The position numbers and the translations under genes were made by a program. The notes under the pieces are model-generated. The model did not search any database. It saw only the letters and a program-made list of their open reading frames with translations, and was not told the origin of the DNA. Source: Phoronis australis (taxonomy: Eukaryota > Phoronida > Phoronidae). Taken from it: DNA of 64,000 nt. Shown one piece after another: positions 33,501 to 44,588 of the stretch. Location of the stretch: contig NMRA01000132.1 in assembly GCA_002633005.1 (NCBI GenBank), positions 834,511-898,510 of the forward strand, written 5' to 3'. Each line of letters starts with the position of its first letter. Position 1 is the first letter of the stretch.

Positions 33501-35560
33501 CAGCACCACGTCACGATGCTTACTGGACACGAACTATAACTTTTAAAATCTCTTGGTCTATTTACACCGACCTCTTGTCTATTTACATTGTCACTACGGT
33601 TCGTGACTCCCTGGTGTAGTGGTTAAGGTGCTGGCGACTCGAATTATCTGTAGTTTCAGAAGTCGTGGGTTCAAATCCTGCCTCGGACAAAAAATCACAC
33701 GATGAGTGTACCACATATCCGTGCTCGTTAAGTCCGCGGAAACACCCTACGATGGCCGGAGAATAGACCGACCGAAACGTCGTGACAGTGTAAATAGACA
33801 AGAGGTCGGAGTAAATAGACCAAGAGATTTAATAATAGTTATAACACGTCACCTCCTCAGAGGATTTTAGAGAGTCATTACTGGACACGGTTCAGTGGTT
33901 TGTAGCGGATCAGGATTTTCGCCATAAAATTCGTTCTTAAAAACACATAGCAATTTTCAACCTATTTCATATTCACTTCGTCGCTATATGTTGTGTTTCT
34001 AACTAACTGGCCATTAACAATCACACTGAGAGATGAGGAATTATCCTGCAAGCTCCACTTTATTTATAGCGTTACAGCGCCTATTTGCTCAGGTTTGGCC
34101 AGCGGGAAATCGGCTTATGATCTTTCTGACGCTGAGGGTGTAATATACCTTGGCTAACAAAGTGAGAATATCTTGGACTGAAAATTACCAGCATCTTGCA
34201 CGGAATGCATATCAGTCACAGAAATCATCCTTTCACAGACCATTGCACATGTAGATCCCCAATGCAGTTAAACCACGTTTATAGTAACAATTGATATTTA
34301 AAACATTGTTGTGCACTCAAACGTGAAAGTTCTAACGCTACTAATTATAGTTTTTAAGCGGTACTTGATTTGAAATATCAGTGTTAACCTCTTCACCAAC
34401 TTTTCCTGTTCCTGCGCAGAAGTCAATAATGCGAGCGTTCGTGTTGCCACCAATACATCTGGCTGTAATCTTGGCGCATATTTCCGGAGCGTTGAATCCT
34501 AGTAAGTCCATATCCTGATAATTCAAGCAAGAACGATTCACCTGGACATCAACTGGCGAGGTCACGATGGGACACAACATGGCCGTGGCCCTGCTTACTG
34601 CAAAATCGCAATCCTCCGGTCGAAAATCTTCTCAATTTTGCGTTTGCCCCACCCGTTCATTGCAGGTTGACATTCATTTCAACCCCCGCCCCGGTCGACA
34701 AAACCTCACGTTTTCCCCGTTAAATATTTCTGGCTGCGCCAGTGTTGTTGTCCCATCCAGCGTTAATCGAAAAAGTGAACAGCTGGCATTTTATATTAAA
34801 CTATTAAAGTGACAGTGTATCGTTTATGGTTTTGAAATCAGTTCCAGCGCGGATCCAACCACTAACATTCGCGTTCGTGGCTTAACACTCTACTGGCGAG
34901 CCGGCGCACGCTGTGAACAGCTGAGTAATTTAAGCGTACTTAACTGGTAAACTTCACCGGCCTCGATTTCAGCAAATGTCTGGCAGACGTCGGCAATTTG
35001 TAATAAAATCACAAAAACACAAAGGACGACATTGTTTTATAGCTCCAGTAATCTCAAAAAAGTGGATCCCATCCAGCAATAGTCCCTTTAATGCCGATTG
35101 TGAAATAAAGCAATTTGTGGCGAAGTGATTTGTAATCATTGAAAATGCGCGCTGTTCTATAGCTCTGTCGTGCTTTGGCACTGTCTTTCTATTTTCCTCT
35201 CAAAATATAGTGGGATGCACGTTTTCTCAATTGTTCTTAAAAATTCTGTTTATAATAGTCCCAATGTTTGACATTTTCGGGTGCTTCACATGAAAACGTC
35301 GTTGATTTTCCACGACAGCTGCAAAAAAATGTCCGAGTTTCTGATTTGTCATCATGTTGTCTGAATATTAATTTGGGGAGTAATTGCCTAATGCGCATAC
35401 TCAGGTACAAACACATGAAATAAGCTTAACTGAATGAGATTACCTCGTCGTAATGTGACGACCACTCTGTATAACACTGTACACCACCTGTGAACGTCTT
35501 GCGTATCATGTCTAGCGCTTTGTCAATCGTTCTGGATTGACGACGCTGTGTTTGTGACAT
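30594..35560 (-). CDS. METTL27: METTL27-like (WBSCR27-like) SAM-dependent methyltransferase, gene 1
   Basis: Five exons on the - strand: 35560-35444 (ATG), 34514-34389, 32948-32807, 32623-32531, 30757-30594 (TAG). Splice phases close exactly and give 213 residues (human METTL27 is about 245). Exon 1 encodes a helical N-terminus ending in EWSSHYDE. Exon 2 carries the SAM-binding motif I, ARIIDFCAGTGKVGEE. Exon 3 carries the acidic-loop strand FTNVDAVDANEAMLNVAKKK. Exon 4 has the YDVATASGTFYDGG strand and IRVTKPG, followed by GIIVIVR in exon 5. These are the class I methyltransferase landmarks of the WBSCR27 family; the substrate is not known to me. The 3' end faces the 3' end of MYBBP1A about 2 kb away. 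The donor of exon 2 is GTTAAC, a weak site. Confidence 0.88.
33004..33240 (-). repeat. Dispersed repeat R, copy 1
   Basis: Reverse complement matches 41697-41930 (GGCTCGAATTTTTGAGAAT, CAGAGCTATGAATTGT, ACTTCGCCAAAT). In intron 2 of METTL27-like gene 1. It generates two short - strand ORFs that I do not accept as genes. Confidence 0.75.
33533..33845. mobile_element. Foldback element carrying a tRNA-like SINE head
   Basis: 67-nt inverted arms (33533-33599 and 33779-33845, with TCTTGGTCTATTTAC and GTAAATAGACCAAGA) enclose a + strand tRNA-like segment. That segment has an A-box-like TGTAGTGGTTAAGG near 33615 and B-box GGTTCAAATCC near 33669. In intron 2 of METTL27-like gene 1. The D/anticodon/T arms are not intact enough for a functional tRNA. 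Confidence 0.75.
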
Positions 35561-37703
35561 CTTTCCCCGTTTTATCCAAGCGATACAAACCGTAGGTATT
35601 CCCTTAGTAATAATATCACAAACGGAGTTTTCTCTGCATGATTGCTCAGATGTAAAAAACTGAACATATTACACCGTGAAATTAAACATGATACAAATAA
35701 GTACGTCACTATGGACGCATTCACAACAACTTCATTTGTGTGTCGTAACAAATGACTCAGGAAACAATTCACCACTTGCACAAAATCGCCGTCATGCTTG
35801 AAAACGAGGTGTTGTGTCCAAACTACCATGGTTCTCCATGTTTCGAACACATGCTCTTTCACGTTTGTGTTAAAATTAATGCTAAAACGAGGCAATGTGT
35901 CCTAAACAAAAATGCTCAACAATCATGCTTTGTCGCCACCAAAGTGTGCAAGTAGTGAATTGTGTACACCTCTATTCACGCAGTTGCCATTTTAAAAATA
36001 ATGCATTCTGCGCTAAATCACAGCGCAAAGCGCGATTTTTTTCGCGTGCCTCGTTATATTTATGTCTCAAATGCACTGTTTTTTTTTAACCTAAAAGAGG
36101 CTCACTACTAAAATAGCAACTGCGTGAACAAGGTCTATAAGATAGCATATTAGTTGAGATTACACTTCTTCGCCTTTTTATCGACTTAGTTAGGGGTAAG
36201 ACTCTTCGAGACAGCGCTTAATTAATGCGGATTCCAATGTGGGTGCAGCGTATTTTTGTGGTTAAAACCCAAAAATAGTTTTCGTGAATAAATTTTCCCA
36301 TTCAACACACGCGCTTGTTGATCACTGTGATTGGTTGCTGCTTGGCCTCCGATATCTGTGTCGTTCATTTTCTTGTCCGACACCGATCGCATATCAAGCA
36401 TGAGCCAATCACGCGCGTCTCGTAGTGACGACATAAATTGCGATCCTTGCCAGACTTCCGACGCTCCTGAGCAGCAATGTAATGGCGTACGCTGTGATCC
36501 CTTCTTTACTTGTTGTGTAAGGTATGTTCTAAAAGATTGAAATCAAGGTCCCGTTTTCTAAACCGGCCATCTCGAATGAATAATACTGGGTCAATAAAAT
36601 GGAGTCAACTGGATATGCTCCAAGAGCGAGTTTTACGTGAGATGTTACGATTTTGCGATTGTATGTTTGCTCTTACCAAGTACGTATGATGAAGCAGTGC
36701 CCAAATGGCTCCAATGCTCTAGTTCAGAGCACTTGGGATAACACAAGTAGGTTAAACAAATGGGTTCGTCCTCACTTTATTAATGAAGGTCGCTCTTATC
36801 TACAAGTATATAAGGGGCTGTAACTATGCTTCACTCATTTTTACGCTAAAGCTGATTGATTTGATAGTTAACTGTAAAAACAAGATGTCTGATATTAAAA
36901 AGTAGACAGGGGTTAAGAAAAACAAGGGATTTTGTGAACAGAAAGAAATACCCCTTTAAAAAATCTAGGACGCAACCTACTCTATCTACACAATAAACTC
37001 GACTCCAACTAAAAAATGACCAATTCCACGGCACGCTTCGAATAAACTTTAAGTATAGTTTGTACTCGAATCACGCGACATGTCAGTGACTGATTACGTT
37101 CCTGCCTGGGTTTGAGACGAGTTTTGACTCGGCGCCAATATTAAAGAGAACATCAACGATGAACGATAACTAAATATGCTGTGAGACGTTATTTATATAA
37201 GTACAGCTTTCAATTGGCAAATGAGGGGGAACCGGAACTGTTTGCAGTGAGTGGCACACAAAGTTTCACTGCCGGGCTAAAATGCAAGTGTAAACGCTGA
37301 AAGTTATAGCCACCCATGTGAACCTACATGTAGTATCAAACTGCTAGCAAAACTCCAGGAAAAGTGACATTTGTAACCATTCATATCACTGCTGAACAAA
37401 AGTACTAGCGAACTTCGCTAGCGTTTTAACCGATTTGATACCAGGCTAATAGAAGCGTATTAGTGCGAACGATTGATAACTACCAAAACTAGGCTGACTT
37501 GCTTTGGTGCCTTATGTTGCAATGATTGCTGTCTAGCAATGATGAGCATAATGCACAATTATACTCTCTCACTTCAACATATTCAATTTACTTGCAGTTT
37601 GTAGTAGGGCCTGTGAAACACTGCTTAGCTGAAGAACTAGCTACGTCGATGTTTACCCGTCAACATATCGGGCGCAGTAAAAGCTGGCAAAGAAAACGTG
37701 ATC
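35561..37703. other. Intergenic between the two METTL27-like genes
   Basis: No gene recognised. It must contain the promoter of gene 1 (just above 35560) and the 3' UTR of gene 2 (just below 37704), but no TATA box or convincing polyadenylation hexamer could be assigned. Confidence 0.4.
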
Positions 37704-40700
37704 TTAGACGATTTGAATAATAATACCCTCGCCACGTCCACCCAAAATGTAACTCTCAGTTAGCACCCGTTCGACCACAGTAATGGCGCCTGCGTCCACG
37801 TGCTTCTCCAATTCGGTATCGATGTCTTCGCGTCCGCCATCTATCCATGTGACAATAACAATGAAACCACCTGTATAATAAATCGAAAAGAAAACGATAA
37901 TGGCATCAACGACACTTTCTGCTTTCGTCAAATTTGTGCAGGAGTAGCATGGAGAGTCTGTCAACGAAGCGATATTATCCTACCTACAAGTATTTGAATG
38001 CCAACACGAGGACCCGTTATTCAGTGAATTGCCTGGATGCTAGTGGACACTGAGTTCTTACACCGACATAATGCATGGTGTTGAGACTTAGTGTCCCCGA
38101 CAAAGCGTCTTTGCGTATAAACAAGCCACAACTGAAATTCACTAAAAATCTTGACCGAGTATGTATGGTGATTTTGAGCTTGTGACGTGACCCCCATTCA
38201 AATTTCATTGCATTCTGTGGAGGAGCATGTATTGAAATCATTGTGACAAGCGTTGTACACGAGTCTCCTCGTCCATGGTGTTGTTCAGGCACGTTACGCC
38301 GTAGAGGATGGAACAGCAGTTGCAATGCGCGCGTTTTTTTCTGCTTTTGTTTTCCTGCTTAAAGTTAACCGATCAAACAATGAAAAGTTCAATTTTTAGT
38401 CACGGATTCAGTTTTCATAGTACGTACTTTCTAGAATGAAATGTTGCCACGAGCAGGCAGCGGTTACCACTGACGCCTACTTCTCTCTAGTCTCCAAATA
38501 AAATAAGCTGGTTATAAAAGTCCAGACGCTGTGGTAAGCGCCTATTCCAAACGTTAAGAAGAATGCATAGTTGCTGGACATTGAATATTGAAATTTTCCA
38601 ATGTTTGAAGGGCAAAAATCGGTTAACTCAACAGAAGAAATTAGACATAACCCGCATTCCAACTGCTGTTAATAAGTTCCAAACCCCATTGTGCAACCTG
38701 TCTGAGCAACACAACGCGACTCTGTACATTACCGGTACCGCTTATCAGTGAGACCTTGATACCTCCAAAGTTTGCAGGGAAATTTGAAACGGGGGCATCG
38801 CGTCAAGCCGTTTTGAGAAAAAAATGTTACCTTCAAAATTTCTCGTAAAATGCATGATGATAGGCCCGACATAGTACCTGAAGTCGTGGCGGCTGTACAC
38901 AGTCGGGAAAATGAAATCAGCCAGTCCTCAGGCAATGAACAAACGATACGACTTGATCAGGATATCTCTAGAAAATTCTGCTGTGAGAGAACAACCTTAG
39001 CCTGCAATAACCTACCCGGTTTAACGACTCGAATGAGCTCCTTCAGACAAGCGGCCTGGAGACCACCGCGATAGAAGGTACCACTTGCAACTGCACCGTC
39101 ATAACCGTCTGGAAATTTAACAGAAAATCCAAGAACAAGAATGGCTTCACTTACGTTGACATTAAAGTACATGCATGGAGTTTCCACGTGAATATACTCC
39201 GACCGAATATTTCGAAACTAAGGCCCTATCCAGTCTCATGGTTACGTTAAAGTCAATCTAAGAATTGGGTTAGCTTTTAGAGATCCAAGCCAGCGTTAAT
39301 GCAGTCATTATTTTAAACAGATTGCAACCCTGACTAAGGTTCACAATGCGACAGAAAACTATTAAAAAGAGCCGATAAAACATAATGTGGCTGTTCACAC
39401 TTGGATGATTTCTAATGCGACTACGACCAAGTTACACAGGTGAAGAAAGTGGGCGCAAAAGTGTACAGGGGCTCAAGCCCAGGTTCAGATCATATATATT
39501 CCCAACCCCGAAATTTAAAACAATACGTGAACTGTCTTAAGGTTCACCGAAATTTTAATGTTGGACAACCTAGACTACTGGAATTAACTGGACCAGACTT
39601 CATTTCACTGAAGTCGGGTGGAAGGGGGAGGGTTGTCTCAATTCCATCGAGGTCTACCCTCTAGGCAGCGCATGCGCTATGAGGAAATAAATGTAGCTTA
39701 CTTTTTTACTGCTAACTGTGGCTCAAAATCTTGCAACTAAACAACAATAGAAAACTTCAAAGGAATAGTATACGTTTTTCTATCAGGTTGCATGTGACGG
39801 CTTAATACCAAGGTTATTTACGTATTGTAACCAACCTGTTGGGCTCAGTAGTTTCTGATTTACACGTTGAAATTGATTGACACGTCTAAATCTGAGGTGG
39901 TAAGTAAAGCTTGCATAAAATTGATGCTTCAGTGAATTTGATGCAGGTGGAAATTTGGGAATATTTCTATAATTTGACTCCCTTCGATCGTTTTTGCCTA
40001 TTTGTTGTATCACCGTTATTGATATTCCTGAGAAGCAATATACTACGTGTAGGTTATGAAACGTGTATGAGGGCAGCTCCATATCATATATGTCTGTTAC
40101 ACCCAAACTGCAAAGTCTAGATACGCTTTAGAACCAAGGTGAGAAAGACTGGTGACGACTTGAGGGGGGGGGGGGGNNNNNNNNGGGGGTGAGGGTTAGC
40201 GATAGTGGCAACCTGGTGACTGCAAACTTACAGTCCAGTCGAAACTGAACTAGTCTCCCGTCCCTGGCTTATGTTCTACCTTCTCAGCTATGGGTCTGGC
40301 TGAAATTCTAGATAACTATGAAAGGTATTACCGATTAAAGAATTTGTATTCAAGTTAAGTACCGTGGGGGAGTGTTATTTGGTCACCTCCTGGAATAAAG
40401 TGAGGTGATAAAGAGTCCAGTCCGTTGTCCAACCGCTTTTGAATGGCCGTTACAAACCTAAACTCCTCACCTGTTTCTAACTCGGGAGTCTCTGTAGTTG
40501 CACTGATGTACTGGTGAAAGATGTTCTTATAAACATTCTTCTTTCTGGCTAGATCCAGCATACTCTTGTTGGCATCAACAGCGTCAACATTGGCGAAGCC
40601 GAGGCGGACTAACTATAGGAGAAAAATTAAATTGATTCCAACAAAACATGTCTTCATAATCTGACAAGCACCGCTGTCAGTGTACTATCAGTTTACCGGC

Positions 40701-43700
40701 TATGGGGAGAGTAGGTGTACGTGCTAACATAACTTGAGCAACGAAACAAGTCAACACTTGAACACAATTTTAAATAGCAACGTCTTACGTGGGCATATGT
40801 TATGATGGTTTGCGAAAAGCCAGTCTCGACTGACGCTTATTTATTTGCGTGAGCTTTCTGTAGGTCGTGCGTAACTGTTTTTGAAATTAGTTTGCGTCAT
40901 GTCGGTGTGACTCGCATTTGCGACTACCTTATTATACAAATTTTTCATTTTATAGACAACTTCACTAAAGTAAGAGTTTCGAGCTACGGATACGTACGGC
41001 AAACTCTGAAATCATGTTGGAAAAATAAACTGTTATGCTTACTAGCTGTATAGAGAGGAAACAGTGTGGCCTTGTGGGATAAGTGTTCGCTTCCCGCTTT
41101 ACTCTAGTTCGTGGGTTCGACCCACCGTGGCACACTGCTAGAGCCTTGAGTCAGGTCTTTTAAGACGCTTAAAAGCGTCTCAGCTCAGTTTCAACTGTAC
41201 ATTAACAAACCACAAAAATGGTTCCAGGTGTCCAGTGCAATGGGCCCACACTAGCACTAGCAGACTGAGCACGTCTGGTACAATGTGTACCAGACCGCTT
41301 GCTATAGCCATATCCACCACTTATCGAGCCTATTGAAATATCACAAACCCATTCACACCATCTGGGCTTCGTTCAGCTGAATGGTCGATTAAAATAACGC
41401 ACCGTGATCGTCACTCGGTGTTGCATTGCACTTTAAAGTGCGGAAGTGATCTATCACATTCAACAGTTTTAATGTGGAGTACTTTCCTTTATGAAATATA
41501 TTTTAAATTGTTTCTCTAAAAGCCAAATGGGAGGTGATTTCGAGGCTTCGAAAGACAGTCCGTGCTTTAGACTAGATTCTCTAAGTTTGTCAGGGCGTGT
41601 CATTTTATGCGCAGCACATAGTATCAAGGATTAACGAAATGATAGTTCTTTGGAAACCAAGAAGAAAATAAAAACAGCATGACACATGCGCGCATCCAGT
41701 CTAAAAAGTGTGGGGGGGGCTCGAATTTTTGAGAATGTGGACCTTTTACTAATAAAAACGGGCTACGTTCAGAGCTATGAATTGTACATTCGCCGAACTT
41801 TTGTAGTTCCTGCCTTTTTTAGCGGGCTTTTGTCTCGGTCTCTACTTTTCGGACTTTTTGTTTCTTTGAGGCGGACCTTTTTGCCCACTTCGCCAAATGG
41901 GGGGGGGGGGGGGGGNGGTGCTCGCATGTGACATCATTTTCATTGCGGTCTGAATCAAAAGTCTTGTCGGCGAGATCATATCTCCGCAAGTAACATGTGC
42001 TGTGTCCCAAATATATTCCGCATGATTGTTTGAATGCTTCGCTGCAGAAAGAAGTATACAGAAGAAGGAGTAGTTGCGACACGTTAGGATAGTGAATTTA
42101 TTTCACTCTCTATTGAATATATCAGAATTAAAATACTGACGTATAGGGCCTTCGTCGTGTTACCATCGCCGTGATTGCTTGGGCAGCTGAATTGAAATGT
42201 CGAAACTAGGCACAAGACACTCGCGAGAAAAATAAGTGTGTTCACGTGATTCTATTGTAATGCATTGCGATATCGCGCGAGGACTTGCGTTTTCACAAGT
42301 TTCTTGGGTCTTTGAAACGCAACTATGTACAATAGTAGTTTATAACCGTTTCTGTATAGTATTTCCACCCAATTACTCCACATACAGATACATTTGGAAC
42401 CCACATGGAATGAGACAAACATGGATTCCTGAATAACAGCGACTTCAACTTCACGAGCCCTCGTAAAGGCGAAAAGTCTTATGCATATGTATCTTGTCTG
42501 TAGGCCTATGTATTTACTTACCCCCTCCGCTAGCTTGCCTGTACCAGCACAGATATCAATGATGCGTGCGTCTTTATTGTCTCCAAGATGTTTAGCTATG
42601 AGGCTGGCACAAATGTCCGGACCGTTATACCCCATGGAGTTCATGTCCTTGAAAGAAAATACAAAACTTTAGAGAAAGGAAACAGACAATTTCACAAAAC
42701 AAAACAAAGATACAGGACATTTCACCCTTGAGTAAAAACAGTTTTCAGTATGAAATTGTCGCCATCCATCAGGCTGCTCAACTGGCTAGAAAACATGGGA
42801 CAGTCCTTGGTAACAAGAGATTCTCATCTTCTCAGACAGTCAAGAAGCCATTAAGGAACAAATATCCAAAACCTACTTAAGTTGTGCCCGGGCCTGTGTG
42901 GATGCTCATCTTTGGATTGATGGTAATGAAACTGCTAAATAAGACATGGTCGGCGCAGTACTGAAAAAGTGGGGGACTAAAGACCTCCAGCCCCCCTGTG
43001 GTGCACCGCCTGTACACCATAGGCGGTGCAGCACTGAAAAATGTGGGGGTGGGCTATATCCCCCGCCCATGTAAGAGCATCCTATTTTGTACCAGAGCCA
43101 TATACATACATATACATGGATTCATACATACATAGTTACATACATACATACATACATACATATATACATATATACATACATACATATATACATACATACA
43201 TATATACATACATACATATATACATACATACATGCATGCATGCATGCATACATACATACATACATACATACCTGTACATACATGTACACACACATACATA
43301 CATACATACATACATACATACATACATACATACCTGTACATACATACCTGTACATACATACATACATGCATACATTCATACATACAAACAAACAAACATA
43401 CATACATACATACATACATACCTGTATATACATACATATACATAAGTTTCGTGAGGATAGTTTTATCTACAGGGTCAAGTTCTTGTTTCCATTGCACAAT
43501 TTGTGGGACAGAGTGAATTTTTAGCGGCTCGCGATAATCCATGTTGCTCGTATATTCGGTTTTTGCTGCGTGAAGTAAGGTTCATGTAGTTTGTTAAACG
43601 AAAGGTGGTTGGTGAAATTTCTCTTCTCGTCTTTTACTTTGGGGTATACACGTTTCATTTCGGTTCTCAGACGGATATTGCACGGGGCATGTGAGTGTGT

Positions 43701-44588
43701 GTAGGTAATGCGAAAGGATCCGACTATAAAAATGGTTACAGTAAATTTTAATGTTTTGTGTAATGTATCATTTGGGTGTTTTCGTGTGTTGTGTGGTATA
43801 GATGGTACCAACTGCGACTTTAACATTACCTCCAGTGTAGTGTACGTTCTTGCGACACAGTTTTATGTAGGTTCAAAATGATGACAAAAGTCGTAAATGT
43901 TGTTTACTGTATTACGTTGGGTTCTTTTATATTTTCTGTGATTTGTGGTTTAAAACATTGATGACAATTGCGTGCAAGGTGATTTTATTATTTACCAGTT
44001 TTATTATTTACCACGTCAGTGGTGATCTTTTTAGGTATTGTTCACTCGTCTCTGCTTGACCTCAGATTTGTGCAGTTAAGGTCAAGTGCAGTTCGGTCGG
44101 TAAAATTTAATACTCAGTGTTATGTATAATCAACACGTTGCACGGTTCCCAAGGGGATATCAACTTCACTTTCGGTCAGTGGAGGTTTACCACTGTGCAA
44201 CACGTGATGATCTTTTGCAAATTGTTACTGACTCCCCTGTCAATCACTGTTCCACGTCAGGTTTATCACGTTTGCAAGATGAAATTTGGTTCATTTTTCG
44301 TCTTATGTACTACTTTAAGAACCTTAAACTTTCATATTCTGCCATGGAAAAGTATGTAGCCTTATCTGATAAGGCCCTTATCAGTGGAGAGAGAATGGCT
44401 ATGGCTGCTTTGAAAAATCTTACCTTGTCGTAATTTTGACACCATTCCGAATAGAAACCAACACCATCCGTATTTGTCCTACTCAACATTTCCTGAGCCT
44501 GTGCAGTTTCAGCCTTGATCGGCACTAGATATTGCGTACCCTTCATAAACGATTCCATCTTTCCCCTGGTTGACTCTTGGTCTGCCAC
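37704..44588 (-). CDS. METTL27: METTL27-like (WBSCR27-like) SAM-dependent methyltransferase, gene 2
   Basis: Five exons on the - strand: 44588-44424 (ATG), 42647-42522, 40612-40471, 39108-39016, 37870-37704 (TAA), joining in frame to 230 residues. Exons 2, 3 and 4 are the same lengths (126, 142, 93 nt) and phases as in the neighbouring gene, and the products align throughout: ARIIDICAGTGKLAEG (motif I), FANVDAVDANKSMLDLARKK, YDGAVASGTFYRGG, IRVVKPG, GGFIVIVTW. The N-terminus is longer (55 codons in exon 1), beginning MADQESTRGK and ending EWCQNYDK. Family membership is clear from motif order; orthology to a single vertebrate gene is not. An 8-base ambiguity (40177-40184) lies in intron 3 and does not touch an exon. 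Confidence 0.88.
40177..40184. other. Eight ambiguous bases inside a G-run
   Basis: Sequencing gap flanked by poly-G on both sides, in intron 3 of METTL27-like gene 2. The true length is unknown. Confidence 0.95.
41061..41298 (+). mobile_element. tRNA-derived SINE copy 2
   Basis: tRNA-like head with A box TGGCCTTGTGGGATAAG and B box GGTTCGACCC, then a body with AATGGTTCCAGGTG, GGGCCCACACTAG and a CAGACCGC end. Same family as 54717-54942 and 3174-3365. Confidence 0.8.
41697..41930 (+). repeat. Dispersed repeat R, copy 2, ending in a G-run
   Basis: Homologous to 33004-33240. The end is a poly-G tract with an ambiguous base at 41916. In intron 2 of METTL27-like gene 2, the same relative intron as copy 1, although sequence around it is not otherwise conserved. 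Confidence 0.75.
43098..43445. repeat. (CATA)n microsatellite
   Basis: About 340 bp of TACA/CATA repeats with occasional ATGC and CCTG variants. It gives spurious YIHTYIHT and MYVCMYVC ORFs in five frames; none are genes. In intron 1 of METTL27-like gene 2. Confidence 0.97.

Noticed and set aside
33610-33690. Possible tRNA gene on the + strand
   Set aside because: Promoter boxes are present but the acceptor stem and anticodon arm do not pair well, and it is embedded in a foldback element.
43098-43445. CRISPR-like array
   Set aside because: Short uniform tetranucleotide repeat without spacers, in a eukaryotic intron.
43041-43542. Long ORFs of Tyr-Ile-His-Thr or Met-Tyr-Val-Cys repeats on both strands
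   Set aside because: Translation of a CATA microsatellite, open in several frames.
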